64,000 bases of DNA from Mytilus edulis (lineage: Eukaryota > Mollusca > Bivalvia > Mytilida > Mytilidae): positions 97,060,749-97,124,748 of the forward strand of contig NC_092344.1 in assembly GCF_963676685.1 (NCBI RefSeq), written 5' to 3'. Positions 36,485-49,415 of this stretch are shown here, one piece after another; positions within the stretch are counted from its first letter, which is position 1; every line of letters begins with the position of its first letter. The translations under genes were made by a program, and so were the position numbers. Under the pieces are notes generated by a model. That model worked only from the letters and a program-made list of their open reading frames with translations. It was not told the DNA's origin and did no database searches.

Positions 36485-36563
36485 TAACCGGATTTGTTTT
36501 TTTTCTCAATCGATTTATGAATATCAAACAGCGGTATATTACTGGTGCCTTTTTTTTACTTGG
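36485..36563. repeat. Inverted tip of Naiad pseudo-LTR
   Basis: CGATTTATGAATATCAAACA followed by GCGGTATATTACTGGTGCC is the reverse of the pseudo-LTR start. Only about 80 bp are present. Confidence 0.55.
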
Positions 36564-37580
36564 TATAACTGGGTAATATCAAATACTGGCCTGAGTTTTA
36601 AAGAGGATTGATCACAACTGCAATACATAAAAGATTTTTGGAAAAATGCGTTAAAGAAGTTTAATTAGTTCACTTGTTTGAGACTCTTAACATAAAAGTG
36701 TATAAATCTGAATAATTATTAGTGGTACAGCAACTCTATGACAAAAGAGGGACGAAAGATACCTGAGGGACAGTCAAACTCATAAATCGAAAATAAAATG
36801 ACAACGTCATGGCTAAGACAAGTGTTCATAAAGACACATTAGACAAATCTCAAAAGCTGTTCTTAATAATCCTAAAATCTATCAAGTCGCCATCCTGTAT
36901 AGATTGGTAGAAGTATTGGTTAAAATCGAAAAATTCAATATTTTTTTTAATAAATATGATTTATATTAACAATTAACACTAAAGAAATTACAATTTAACA
37001 TATTTTGTTCATTACTAAACTCAAGTTTCCGCACATATGTTTATGTACAACACTAATCAAAAAATAAATTATCAGAATATAACAGATTTGTTAATTCAAC
37101 AATAATCAGACTTTTGATTTCTGTAAGTGTGCATGATCTGTCCCCTTAAAGTGCTTATTTAGTAAAAGGGTCGTATATTTACAATTCATTTAAACACTGC
37201 AATAAAATGCATTTTTTTTTATCTATGTTTCATATTAGATAATGGAATTAAAGTTTGAAAAATTAACAAGGTATAATGAAATATACAAAATTTGTTCTCT
37301 GTATTCATAACATAAGTGGTGATATTAGGAAGAAATTGAATTTTTACTCTTCAGGGATGACTTTCATTTGTTTTCTGTATAATCTGAAAGCTTTATTTGA
37401 ACTTTGGTGAATAGTTGTCTCATTGACAATCATACAACATCTCTTTATTTTGATACGCCTTATCATGTCAGGAAGTCCCCCTTTTAGTATGAATTAACAG
37501 AAACTGCTTGTTATACACTCAAATATTGCAGATTTATAAAAAAAAAAAAGAGTAGAAAACGGATTTAATGTTTGTCTTAC
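36564..37580. other. Gene B intron 1 segment, repeat tip only
   Basis: Holds a tip of the second Penelope-like family near 36747-36830 (GAGGGACGAAAGATACC). Nothing else recognised. Confidence 0.4.
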
Positions 37581-38052
37581 CATGGTCATTTACGCCTACA
37601 TATATTATTCCATCTTCCTGATTGTTAACAAATCCGCATGCATAATTAGCTAGACATTTCAAATTTCCCGTTTTCAGAAAGTTATCAATATTACCACCTC
37701 CTACTTTAAATTCTCTAAATCGTGTTTCGTCCCCAATATCTTCATCATGTAAATATACATTCGCAGGTCTTTTACTATGTACTCTGCAAGCATAAATCGG
37801 CTTATATTCTGTTGCTATCTGTGTGAATTTGAAACCTTTGCTATTAATACCGTCGGCGACTTTGTATGCCTCGTCGAGTGATTGTAAATATACAGTAGCG
37901 GTTTTTGTATCTCCGCAATCTTCTATATCCAATTTATCCACAGAAATATCTACATCTAGTTTGTTTTCGAATACTTTTTTAATTGTGTCTTTTAAGATGG
38001 TGTCATTTTTATTTTTTAAGTTGTGCACTTCTATCACGAATTCTGTCGACAT
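37581..38052 (-). CDS. Schlafen-like gene B, exon 1 (N-terminus and catalytic part)
   Basis: 472 nt from the ATG at 38052 to a CATG|GTAAGA donor, exactly the length of gene A exon 1. Encodes 157 residues plus one base. The first 95 residues form the possible RRM-like unit. The candidate catalytic residues are Glu109 and Glu114 in Gly-Asp-Glu-Thr-Arg-Phe-Arg-Glu-Phe-Lys and Asp156 in Val-Gly-Val-Asn-Asp. The mix of an AlbA_2 nuclease core with a prenylated coiled coil argues for action at a membrane. A substrate cannot be read from sequence. Confidence 0.78.
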
Positions 38053-38124
38053 TTTGTTCTTTATTTATTGAGTTTTAAATGAATTGATCAAAAGCATATA
38101 TATTATACATTGTGTTTATTGGTC

Positions 38125-38164
38125 GTTGCTATGTGACATTCAATACAAAGCTATTTTCTGAAAA
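38125..38164 (-). promoter_or_regulatory. Conserved block upstream of gene B
   Basis: GTTGCTATGTGACATTCAAT and CTATTTTCTGAAAA (plus reading) lie 73 bp upstream of the start codon. They match the equivalent blocks of genes A and C. A CCAAT-like motif on the minus strand lies just downstream. Confidence 0.5.
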
Positions 38165-39632
38165 TGTTACATGACAGGGAAGTAATATAACTATTAAAGT
38201 TGCTCGATTCTATCTTTGATTTTTGAAATTATAGTTGGAATAGATAAAAAAAAAATCTGTAAATTGTTCTGCAATTCTCATGATTAATTACGATTTAAAA
38301 AAAAATGGTTACTAAATGTATAGAAATAAAAATCTTCGATATTCTAAGTTTTATGTTTCTTTGATTTTCTTTTTTCTTTCCTTATTTATTTTTGGAGGGA
38401 TTAAATATAGAATTTCTTTCCTTTTTTCTTTCTAAAAATTCTTAGTTTACCTTTGGTGGCATATATCGCTATGTATTCAGCCGAAAGTTACGAATCTGTG
38501 GCACGTATTGTATTTACTGGTTAAAAGGAAAGGAATAAACAATTAGAAACCCAATTGTTCAGTGAACGAATGAAGGTCTTTCCACCCGAAACGATATATT
38601 TTGATTTTAAAAGTATTGACACCATTTAAAATCATTTCCAGTGTAAAATGATATACTTTTGTATTGTGATTCCAAAAAGGTATGGTTTTTATACATTTGT
38701 TTGTGAAATAATGGAATTGATTTGTGACTTCTGTTTTGAAAAATGTAATTTCGGAGTTTACTTGATAATGATTCTTCTAATAAATGGTTCTATATGACTT
38801 TACCTTAAATGAGGAAGAAACGGCTACAATCGGTTTACAAAAGGTCATTTCCGATTGGCTTGTGTAAACTATATGGTGTGCAACCTAATACAAAATGTTT
38901 CATGGCTTTATCATGTATGCATATGATGTTAAAACAAAGTAAAAAATATAGAACATAAAAATATTCTGTGACCTTGACCTTCTATATCGTTAGTGTCCTG
39001 TATCACCATACTCATAACTTGAATATAAGAGGGGAAAACTCCTATTAGATATCATGTACACTACGTGTTTCGACATATTGTTTCTAACAATTAAGTACAA
39101 ATATTTTGGCAATATCTTAATCGGGTTTTAAAAAGAAAGTAGTATTTATAAGCCAATATTAAGATTTAAAATATGACCGTGACCTTTGAACTTGGCCTAA
39201 TTTCTATTATTTGTTTACCTATGCCTTTAAATTAAGATATCCTAGGTATCTTTTACCTATGGTTTACCAGTTACGAATGCATTTCATTAATAACAGATGC
39301 ATAACTCTCATATGGAGTCTCCCGAACGATTCGATCAAAACTAAGCAATTGATCCTCTTGAACGACAATTTTTACAATCTTCTTCCTTTTTCCATTATTT
39401 GTAAAACTTTCATAGATCGACAAAACCTTAAAATGGCGAATATGATCAGTAGACAGATTTGCAAACAAATTAAAATTTAAAAAGTTGCCATTATTCAGAA
39501 ATGTGTTATGTCCTTTCTTCACCAATTCGCATATTTATTTATTTTTATGGATTTCCATGACATCACTTTATTCATTTTCATACTCAACATGAAATAAACT
39601 CATCATATATACCAGGATTAAATTTTGTTTTT

Positions 39633-39676
39633 ATGCCAGATGCGCGTTTCGTCTACATAAGACTCATCAATGACGC
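39633..39676 (-). ncRNA. Hammerhead ribozyme, mutated core
   Basis: Core reads UUGAUGA instead of CUGAUGA, and the cleavage triplet is AUC instead of GUC. GAAA and helix II are kept. The C3 change is expected to abolish activity. It is the duplicate of the copy at 58308. Confidence 0.7.
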
Positions 39677-39740
39677 TCGAATCTAAAAAAAAAAAAGCTG
39701 AAAGGCCAAATAAAGTACGACGTTGAAGAGCATTGAGTCA

Positions 39741-41639
39741 AATAAGTTTTTATTAAGTGATAAAACAAAATTGTGAATTTAAAGATAATAGTTCAACCGT
39801 AAATTTGATATATATATACATCTTCGTTTGTAGTTCAAAGAAATCCATCGAACTGTGTTATTTTTCTTTTAATATATACAGTAAGGAAACTACTTTAAAG
39901 ATTACTAGGTATGTTATTCGCAAGACCTTATTACAAAAATTATAATGTAATATCTTACATGTCTTACAGTTTCTGAAAAGTACAGAATCTAGTTATCACC
40001 TTTCGATTTTATTTATGCTTTAACTTTTACTTTCCCATTCTAAAATGTCGGACTTTTGGTGATAATGAGTATAAGAATGCCTTGTTAAAATGTGTTTTAT
40101 GATCAAATTTCTTAAAAAGTTCTCACAATTTATTACATTGTCATTAATTATTCTTTGCGGTATTTTTTTCTTACAGCATTTTGATAGGTTATGATAGAAG
40201 CGGCACCAGTATCGTTTTCTTTTGCTATATTTTAGCAATGAACACTAGGGTGTCATTAAAGTGTCTGATCTTGAAGACTCATGCATGGATAACTGTTTGT
40301 ATTCTTGTCTATGTGCATCAGCAAAGAGTAGGAACATATTTGAGTGTTTATATTCTCTTATACTGTATTAATTACATAGGCTAATTATATTTGGTGTTAA
40401 ATATGATTGTTAAGTGATCACATGTGTCATGGGTCATCTGACCCTTGCCTCATTAACATGGATAGTTGATCGTGTTGAGTTTATATGATATTTGTAGTAA
40501 ACCCTTCATACTACAGACTTTCAACATAAATTCAATCATTACCAGTAAAGCAGGCATGACATTTTAATGCGCTCTTCTTTATTAATTAATCTTTTCGTGC
40601 CACATTTAATATATAGTGCAGGTTGGTTTGTATGATATTTTTGATGTGGTCTAAATTTTAAACATTTATCATGTGCATAATTTTAAAGATTTTTACACTG
40701 CATTTCTACAAATATGCAAATATTGTTGATAATTTGAAACTCCTGTGATGAAATCAATATATCTATTTTTTCTAACTTTTTCTTTTTTCCAACTATCAAT
40801 CAGTCATTCATTCACTTACTGAACTAGTGCACAACTTTGTTTAGGGGTCAGCTGAATCCCGCCTCCAGGTTCGGAATTTTCTCGCTGTGTCGAAGACCTG
40901 TTGGTGGCCTTTGACTGTTTTCTGCTCTTTGGTCGGGTTGTTGTCTCTTTGACAGTTATTTTACCAAAATATATATATATCTTTAAAAGACATCAGGTGA
41001 AAACTGTTTTGGAGCAAAGGTCTGACTCTCATCATAACAAAAATGACAAATTTTCGAAATCATTTAATATTGGTAATTGTTGTAGTAATGATCTTTTGAG
41101 CCTCAAAACAAAATAAAACACAATTCAAAACTATAAAAAAATCTTTATCAGACAGATGTTTCATGTCTTCAGAACTTCTTAAGATTGGTATTTGATGGAT
41201 TTGTACGATTCGTTTTAATTTATTATTCACTGGGGCAAAAGTTATTAAACCTTCTGCTTTCCTTAACAATTAACATTTGGTAGGTCTTACAGCTGACTGT
41301 CGATTACCTTGTACTAATTTTCAAAGCATATACAGAGCAATTAAAAAAGATAGACCGTCGGTACCATCAAAAAGATTACATTGACACGGAACTGACCAAA
41401 TTGTTGCTTGCTGAATAGTGAAGGATTATTAGGTAGTTTCTTTACGAATAATCACAAACTACCATCTTCAAATTATTATTCAGTTTCTTTTGTTCCAAAT
41501 CATGAGTTTTGTATGTCTGGTTCATATTCAGACAAGACGTACATATATTTTAATCTATCAAACATAACTAAAATTCCCTTCGGGTTGTATTTCATAAATA
41601 TCGTTACACAAAGTTTCACCAAGAACTGTTATCCGTCTA
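39741..41639. other. Region between genes B and C, no gene seen
   Basis: Only AT-rich sequence and a short repeat-like text near 40850-40960 (CTCTTTGGTCGGGTTGTTGT, also near 1077) are seen. No coding signal that I can defend. Confidence 0.4.
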
Positions 41640-41807
41640 TCACAAAATCACACATACTTTGGATTTGTCCATTAATTTTTTGTTTTCTTTAACTAGTTTT
41701 GATTTCTCACGTTCCAATGAAGAAATTTCATTTTCTTTCTCGTCTTTTTCAGCAATCAGTTTTGTTATCTTTTTTTGAAGTTCTACGTTTTTTTGTTTAT
41801 CTCTAAT
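41640..41807 (-). CDS. Schlafen-like gene C, exon 4: short coiled coil with CaaX box
   Basis: 168 nt after a TTTTGTAG acceptor, 55 residues then TGA. Opens Ile-Arg-Asp-Lys-Gln and ends Lys-Ser-Lys-Val-Cys-Val-Ile-Leu, the same CaaX box as gene B. It is the shortest of the three coiled coils. The whole gene C product would be about 298 residues. Confidence 0.75.
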   Translation of the reverse strand: MRDKQKNVELQKKITKLIAEKDEKENEISSLEREKSKLVKENKKLMDKSKVCVIL

Positions 41808-43206
41808 CTACAAAATATTAAATTAGCAATATGATAAAGTACTAAAATATAAATGTACATGTATAACATATAATTCGTTTTTGGTTTTTAATTTTATAGC
41901 AGTTGCAGGCTTTTTATGATAAATGGTATTACATTAACCATACTATTCTAGTTTTCATGCACCTGCCTAACATATTGCTATATCATATATATTTGGAAAT
42001 CATGTCATTTGTACTATCTTTCTTGCCCAGTGGTCTACGACGGATGCTTTCTTATTTATCAAGGTTTTAGCATTTTGTCATATTATATTTCCATTATTTC
42101 CATTCAATATTTATAATGAAAGATGCCTTTCAGTTTTGAGGTTAATAGTCATCTATCAAAAAGTAAAATCACAAAAATACTGAACTTAGAGGAAGATCAA
42201 TTGGGAAAGTCCATAATCACATGGCAAAATCAAATAACAAAACGCATCAAAAACGAATGGACAAAAACTGTCATATTCCTGACTTGGTACAGGCATTTTC
42301 AAATGTAGAAAATGGTGGATTAAACCTGGTTCTATAGTGCTAACCCTCTCACTTTAATGGCAGTCTCATCAATTTCCGATATTTTTACATTGATGCGTTA
42401 AATAAACAGACACAATAAATATAATAGTCAAAATATGGGTACATCAGTCATCATCGTTTAACAATTCTAAAAGGAACAATTTAACAGAACACAAAAACAT
42501 CTACTATCTACGAACACATTTATTGCGTGTCTGACGTCAAAAAAAATTATACGTCACATAAATTTGTCGTTCAATGTGCGTACAAACAATTTTAAAATTT
42601 TCATGGGAATGTTAGCATACAAACGCACTTTAAAATGTTCTTGATTTGTTGTATTTTTATAAATAGAGCATTCTTCAAGAAATTCCAATGTAAAAGAAAA
42701 ATCACCATAACACCAAATTAAATCTTTTGTATAGTTCTAAGGACATTTTAACATTATAAAATACTAAAATCACGCGTATTACAACTAAAAAAACTAACAT
42801 AAAATAAAATCATCCAGTTGCCAAAAATGCCACCGTCTGCAAAAAGACAGTTTGTGGCTGTTCTTTTTTTTTTTAAATGGACATATTAAGTTTGAAGAAA
42901 TACCATTCTTAAATAGGTGAAAAAGTTTAATTACAAGCGAGATGCATGCCTACTAATCGATTATCAAGTCACTGTAATCTGTAATAACGGATATATAGTG
43001 GGTTGAAAATATTTGTTGAAGAAACGAACGAACGGATGGTCTGAAAGTATCATTTCAAGATATAATAGCTCCAGCACCTACAAAATGGGTATACTAAATC
43101 AATAACATTATTTATAGACATAAATAAAATAAACGTTGTTGGTGTTGTTTTTTCTTATAAATTTTACTCAATGACTTTTGTTCGTTATTTGTTAATAAAT
43201 AAAAAC
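41808..43206. other. Gene C intron 3, repeat fragments only
   Basis: About 42160-42370 matches the dispersed arm family and the GGTACAGG part of the Naiad pseudo-LTR in degraded form. No gene. Confidence 0.4.
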
Positions 43207-43352
43207 CTCTTGTTCCAAAAAATGTATCCTTTTTTTATCTAGTGGTTTCGAAAGGCAGGCATCAAGTTTTTCATACACTTCTCCGTCTACTTTGTAAAGT
43301 TGAGTCAAATTGTCCACCGCGTAAAAATTGATCTCCAATACATACATGTCAT
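43207..43352 (-). CDS. Schlafen-like gene C, exon 3
   Basis: 146 nt between an ACAG acceptor and a GAG|GTTTTT donor, the same phases as in A and B. Encodes Met-Tyr-Val-Leu-Glu-Ile and Val-Asp-Gly-Glu-Val-Tyr. The closing Trp found in A and B is replaced (Phe-Leu-Glu-Gln-Glu). Confidence 0.75.
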
Positions 43353-45294
43353 CTGTAAACAGAAATACAAACCAATGGCATGCTATCGACTGGTGAAAAT
43401 TATATACTTTCATGACCATTTAAAATTTTCTGTGTTAAATATTCATGTAAAACATCATAATCAATCATTTCTGTTATTTTATTTTAAGTTCAAATTAAAG
43501 TATTCGTTAGTTGTGTCTGTTCTAGAGTTAGGTTTTTTAAAATCTACTGTGGATTCTTTTTTAATCGTTGAATACTTATATGCAGACTGGGGAAAACCCA
43601 ATAAATCCAAATAATTACGATTTGAAAGAATCGACGAAATTTTGTTTCCACAAGAATAAATGAATTTGTCTGTTATTATTTGAATGGGATTCTTGTTTTT
43701 TACATAGCAATATTTATTTGTTATATTTCTGTTTGTCACCATTACAATCTATTATAAACTCTTGATGAAGATCGTTAGTGAATCTCTAGAGGTCTTTTTT
43801 GTGATATTGTGGTGTTGGTTTACTTTTTCAATGACATAGACCACACGTCTTTTTTCTCCTCATTTCTTGTTTTTAATCATATATTAACTTTGAAAAAATA
43901 TTTTGAGTGGAATAAATTAAACACAACTTGATAGTCTTCTAGATGTTCTAGTCTTATCTGATATGTCATTGGTAAATTGAAAGATATCTTCAATTAACAG
44001 AGTGCGGTATACAGTGATCGGGGTGTCTATACGTCCGTCTTGACCAATTTCTTCTGAGCCAAAATAAAAACATTCAACGAAACTTTCACATACTAGTACT
44101 ATATATAAAATAATGTTTCTCCTTTTTCACTTTTTCATATTAGATTTCTCAAATATTTAAACTTTTTAATTTCAATTATAAGAGTGAACATTCCCCGTCG
44201 CAACTGTTCCTAAATCAGTGAATGGATTTCAATCAAACCTTTGCGCAATCTTCGTAGCATTATGCCATTGTGCAGCTAATTTTTTTCTTTTAACAGAATG
44301 ATTTCACGAATACTATATTAACATTTTTCTTGCACTTATTAATTTATTGGATTTTTTTTTCGATTTTTTTCGGTGGTTTCGACCTTTGTCTTTTCATGTC
44401 TATGAGGGTGACCATCCTCATTCCTCACCTCCCCATCAATCAGTCAATCGATGTCAATCAAACTATCAAAATTTGTTCATGCCATTGCGTGCATCTTGTT
44501 TTACTTTTCAACATAACTATTTTGGGGTTTTCCAATACAAAAACGTTGATTTTGCTCTTTCTTATTATAGGGATGAGCATACCCCATTGGCAACTCTGAA
44601 ACTAGTTAATGGATTTCGATTATAAAAAAAGGAAAACACGTTATTAATTTCGTGCGTTCGAAGAAGCGAATTTATCTTCATCAGGAATACTAAAAGCAGA
44701 ATATTTGAAAGCCGAGCATGTATAAGAAGCTAAACAGTTGAAGAGCTATATATGCAAAAAAGACCTAAAGAAAATAGCCAAATCCATCTAATTTCACCTT
44801 TGCCAAAAGGAGTTGAAACTTTGGTTATAAATTTCATGCGTTCGCACTTTCACAGATTTTCTGAGGAGTCTGCCTTATCAAACATGGACTTTGCAAGGGT
44901 ATATGGTATCATTTTTTTCGCTTTACTAGATTAGTTTTTAAGAAAGAGGTTGTACCAATTTTGTCTGACATCCTCTAGATAAAAAAGACAAAAAAACACA
45001 TCAAAGAGAGGCTAATGACACCGAAGGGGTAATCAAACTCATGAATCGAAAAGAAACTAACAATGCAATGAAAAAAATCAACAAAAACAACCATATGACA
45101 AACAACCGTATATAAGACACATCATAGAAAACAAAGGACTGAGTAACAAAAAACCCACCAAAAGCCGGCGGAGATCTCAGGTGCTCTAGAAGGAAAAGCA
45201 GATTATACTCAACGTGTAGCACCGTCGTGTTACCCCTTAAAGCATATATGTGATGATGTCTAATTTGGATATCAGAATGCCACAATCAAGAAAA
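43353..45294. other. Gene C intron 2, proximal part
   Basis: No gene. About 44655-44840 holds a repeat-like text (CGTTCGAAGAAGCGAATT and CATCAGGAATAC) recalling short terminal repeats of retroelements. About 45003-45240 is a 3' tip of the second Penelope-like family. Confidence 0.4.
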
Positions 45295-46852
45295 TGTAGT
45301 GCATATGAACTTTCAATTCTAGGATAAGATTTTTTTCAAAACTTCATAGTAAAAGTGGTACAGTTTTAGCCGTAAAAGGAGTTTCTATGGGGAATTGCAT
45401 TGTCAATATTTACAGATATGCAACCTATATAGGGTGAAAAAAGAGAACATTCAGATTTTAAAGAAATTAACTCAAATATGAAGTGTTATAAATATTTCAT
45501 GAAGATTGATAGAATCCTGTGCCTTAGATATGATGACTCAGCATAAATTCACAGTTTCCAGTATGCATAGTGTACTTAAAGTCCTGAATACAAAATTAAT
45601 TTATAGTATTTGCATATATGTAAGTTAAAAGAAGTGCTTATATTTACTCTTCGCAGTCATTGAAACTCATCGATCCTTCCTGAATATTATTGATGGGGTG
45701 ATTGTGTCCTGTCGATAACCCAAAAGTAAGCCGTAACACCTAAATCTGCTTTTTTGTCACAACAGCATAAAAAATACAAGCTAGAAATACAAAAATATCT
45801 CAACAAAACTTACAATAGTGTGTTATATCCTGAATATGTACTAAATATTCCAAATTGCTAGAAACAGCAGAATAATTTAGGAAATTTGAGGCCCCAGAGG
45901 AAAAAAATAGAAAATTGCCTTCCCCCTGGGTCATAAAACAAATAATTTAACTTGTAAATGCTATGATTTTATGATTTTTAAGTTCTTGATATAGAAAACA
46001 ATAACTTTGCTTGGAAGTAATGCAAAAATCAGATGTAAGCAGTCATCTCTATAACATTTTAAGTGAATTTATATCCCAGACTGGTATCTGCATATATACA
46101 ACTATTGCAAATATGGCTTTGTTTGAACACTTCTAGTATATTTATTAGGTAAATTGTATCAGATATATGGTTACAGATGATACTGTTGTGACAAGAATTC
46201 TAAATTGACCATTTGAGGTAGAAAATGTGAACTTTAATTGACAAATAGGCATACAGTAAGATGTGGACTGGAGACAAAGGCAGGATTGGATACTTTATAT
46301 AATCTTGAATGTTGTAACAATTGACTGCTAAACATTACATTTATAGTATTCTGATATGCTTTCAATATGTTATCAAAACAGTTAAAACAGGTTATAGGCA
46401 TTTTTTATCAGAAAATATGGAAATAGGGTAAGCTGGCAATAATTAAAGTCGTTGTTTTCATATTCTTTAAAAAATTGAAACAGGGGAGGGGTATAAAATG
46501 TTCAGTTATGCTCTCTGTGTTCCATCTCATAGAGATATAACTTGGGAATATTACCAGTAAATATACATGTGCATATTGTTCACATTGAAATCTGTGGTAA
46601 CCCTGTATTTACGATAGGGGTAGTTAAGAAAATTAGTGTTATTTTAAACTCTGAAAAGTTCAGGGCATATAAACGTTGAAAATAAGCCGCACATCCCTAT
46701 ATTTTGACCCTTGAAAATAAATTGTAGTGCATATAAACTTTCAATTCTAGGATAAGATTTTTTTCAAAACTTCATAGTAAAAGTGGTACAGTTTTAGCCG
46801 TAAAAGGAGTTCCTATGGGAAATTGCATTGTCAATATTTACAGAAATGCAAC
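45295..46852 (+). repeat. Two 130-bp direct repeats 1428 bp apart
   Basis: TGTAGTGCATATGAACTTTC through CAATATTTACAGA occurs at 45295-45424 and again at 46723-46852 with only a few changes. The 1.3 kb between is non-coding. It could be a tandem unit with one complete copy, or terminal repeats of an unknown element. Confidence 0.65.
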
Positions 46853-46949
46853 CATTAGTGTGTCTCTGTCTTATATGCTCTCCCATTCATTTGTATTGCA
46901 GTCCTGTCATGTAATGTTGTCAACTATATGTTATATTTAACATTGCCAT

Positions 46950-47075
46950 AAATGCGGGAGGTTTGGCATGCCACAAAACCAGGTTTCCCTCAGTTTTAGT
47001 TTGTTACCCGGATTTGGTTTTTTTCTCTATCGATTTATGAAATTCGAACAGCGGTATACTACTGTTGCTTTTATA
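46950..47075. repeat. Inverted relict of Naiad pseudo-LTR
   Basis: AGGTTTGGCATGCCACAAAA joins directly to TTTAGTTTGTTACCC and CAGCGGTATACTACTGTTGC. These are reversed pieces of the pseudo-LTR with the middle deleted. Confidence 0.6.
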
Positions 47076-47645
47076 TATCACAAAGAATTGTAAGATTATT
47101 ATGTCACAAACAAATGGTGCGTCGTATTACACAAAGGAAACACATAATATAAATTACACCTAGAATGACAGTTACACAAAGGAATATGAACATTTCTAAA
47201 TATATTTGTGTAACTACAACATTGTTATTTGTATCGTAATTTTTTATTGAGTGCATGAAAAAAGTCACAGGCGAATAAAAGTCACAGGAAAAAATGTCAC
47301 AGGATGTTAAGTCACCATTTTAAAAAGGAAATTTAGTATATAATTTTTTTATATATATATATATACGTTTTAAAAGATTTTTATTAAAATGTAGACTGAA
47401 AAAACTACAACGAAATTTGTTTTACATGCACACGTATAAAAATTGCGGTTTTTATCCAACACAATCATAGGTTTGAACGTAGTTTTTAATTTAGACTCGT
47501 TTATATTTTTTCGTTTGGGCTTGTATCATATTTTCCCTCCGGTTTATATGATCCGTTCATCCTATATTGACTACTAAAATTCAAGAGTCTATCTAAAAAT
47601 GAGGGTACATTTTATATGGCCTTCCAAATACCGTTTCGATCCCTA

Positions 47646-47689
47646 ACATCACTGAAGAGACATTTATTGTCGAAATCCGGATCTGGTGT
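47646..47689 (+). ncRNA. Hammerhead ribozyme, satellite unit 1, intact
   Basis: Core CUGAAGA (47652-47658) and GAAA (47672-47675). Helix II is GACA/UGUC. Helix III is two base pairs (AU/AU) closed by CCGG. Cleavage is predicted after C47683. Helix I pairs ACAUCA with UGGUGU. All invariant positions are met. Confidence 0.85.
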
Positions 47690-48190
47690 ACAAAAAAGTA
47701 TAAACACCTTATGTTTGTGGCATAACATCGTGGCCACAAGTTACTTGTTTTCTGTTTAGTATTAAATTTATATTAAGATCCATTTTGTTACATCTTGTGA
47801 TCAATTTTATTTGGCAATCGCCAATGGCAGTCAGCAGGGTTAAAGAACATCAGTTGTTCGACCTGTTAGTCAAATGCGATTTGTTTAAATATACTTCTTC
47901 ACTTTTTTGGTCTTTTGGAAAATGTTGTCTGTGCTGTATTTAGCCCCTTCTATAACGAAATTTTTTTTACATGCACACGTATAAAAATTGCGGTTTTTAT
48001 CCAACGCAATCATAGGTTTGAACGTAGTTTTTAATTTAGACTCGTTTATATTTTTTCGTTTGGGCTTGTATCATATTTTCCCTCCGGTTTATATGATCCG
48101 TTCATCCTATATTGACTCTTAAAATTCAAGAGTCTATCTAAACATGAGGGTACATTTTATATGGCCTTCCAAATACCGTTTCGATCCCTA

Positions 48191-48234
48191 ACATCATTGA
48201 ACAGACATTTATTGTCGAAATCCGGATCTGGTGT
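48191..48234 (+). ncRNA. Hammerhead ribozyme, satellite unit 2, mutated
   Basis: Core reads UUGAACA, changing C3 and G8. The rest is as in unit 1. Predicted inactive. Confidence 0.75.
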
Positions 48235-48567
48235 TCAAAAAAGTATAAACACCTTATGTTTGTGGCATTACATCGTGGCCACAAGTTACTTGTTTTTTGT
48301 TTAGTATTAAATTTATATTAAGATCCATTTTGTTACATCTTGTGATCAATTTTGTTTGGCAATCGCCAATGGCAGTCAGCAGGGTTAAAGAACATCAGTT
48401 GTTCGACCAGTTAGTCAAATGCGTTTTGTTTAAATATACTTCTTCACTTTTTTGGTCTTTTGGAAAATGTTGTTTGTGCTGTATTTAGACCCTTCTATAA
48501 CGAAATTTGTTTTACATGCACACGTATAAAAATTGCGGTTTTTATCCAACGCAATCATAGGTTTGAA

Positions 48568-49116
48568 AAAAGAGGGACGAAAGATACCAAAGGGACAGTC
48601 AAACTCATAAATCTAAAACAAACTGACAAAGCCATGGCTAAAAATGAGAAAGACAAACAGAAAAACAAGAGTACACATGACACAACATAGAAAACTAAAG
48701 AATAAACAACACGAACCCCACCAAAAACTAGGGGTGATCTCAGGTGCTCCGGAAGGGTAAGCAGATCCTGCTCCACATGTGGCCCCCGTCGTGTTGCTTA
48801 TGTGATTACAAATCCGGCAAATAGTCTAATTCGGTAGGTCACATTCATGAAATGGAAGGGGATTGTAGTTACGACGTAAGGAACATATCCGATATCATTT
48901 GTGAAACGGTTATTCCATAACGGTCAACCAACTCGTGATGGCGTCCGTAAAATTTACGAAGGGATGATTTCAACTTCACCATTTGGAACTCTTGGTTTAA
49001 TAGCTTCCTTGTAAGCAGCAACCCTCTATCAAGAAAATCATGATAGGAAATGCAAGCACGGAAATATCGTATCAATTGGGAGATATATACCCCGTATGCA
49101 GGTGCTGCTGGAATGT
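48568..49116 (-). mobile_element. 5'-truncated Penelope-like insertion in the satellite
   Basis: 549 bp interrupt one satellite unit and are flanked by TTTGAA on both sides (48562-48567 and 49117-49122), a likely target duplication. On the minus strand, up to about residue 90, they encode the end of a Penelope-like reverse transcriptase (Tyr-Gly-Val-Tyr-Ile-Ser, then Phe-Tyr-Gly-Arg-His-His-Glu-Leu), followed by a 3' region. The insertion postdates the array. Confidence 0.75.
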
Positions 49117-49371
49117 TTTGAACGTAGTTTTCAATTTAGACTCGTTTATATTTTTTCGTTTGGGCTTGTATCATATTTTCCCTCCGGTTTATATGATCCG
49201 TTCATCCTATATCAATTTAGACTCGTTTATATTTTTTCGTTTGGGCTTGTATCATATTTTCCCTCCGGTTTATATGATCCGTTCATCCTATATTGACTCT
49301 TAAAATTCAAGAGTCTATCTAAACATGAGGGTACATTTTATATGGCCTTCCAAATACCGTTTCGATCCCTA

Positions 49372-49415
49372 ACATCACTGAAGAGACATTTATTGTCGAA
49401 ATCCAGATCTGGTGT
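49372..49415 (+). ncRNA. Hammerhead ribozyme, satellite unit 3, intact
   Basis: Core CUGAAGA (49378-49384) and GAAA are intact. The helix III loop is CCAG instead of CCGG. Cleavage is predicted after C49409. Confidence 0.85.

Larger units (their letters stand above)
38060..39740. repeat. Segmental duplication upstream of gene B
   Basis: The sequence upstream of exon 1 aligns in order with 55060-58440 upstream of gene C. Matching landmarks include TCTAAGTTTTATGTTTCTT, GCAACCTAAT, TAACAGATGCATAACTC, and finally the hammerhead unit (39633 against 58308). The gene C copy has extra insertions: a Penelope fragment, a hAT MITE and a second hammerhead unit. Confidence 0.75.

Noticed and set aside
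37823..38071. Plus-strand 82-residue frame
   Set aside because: Antisense shadow of gene B exon 1.
44640..44700. Minus-strand CUGAUGA followed later by GAAA, hammerhead-like
   Set aside because: No helix II can form next to the core, and no helix I arms pair. Probably a retroelement terminal repeat, not a ribozyme.
49040..49303. Repeated Phe/Tyr/Ser-rich frames in the satellite
   Set aside because: Created by the 82-bp duplication; the frame is not kept between units.
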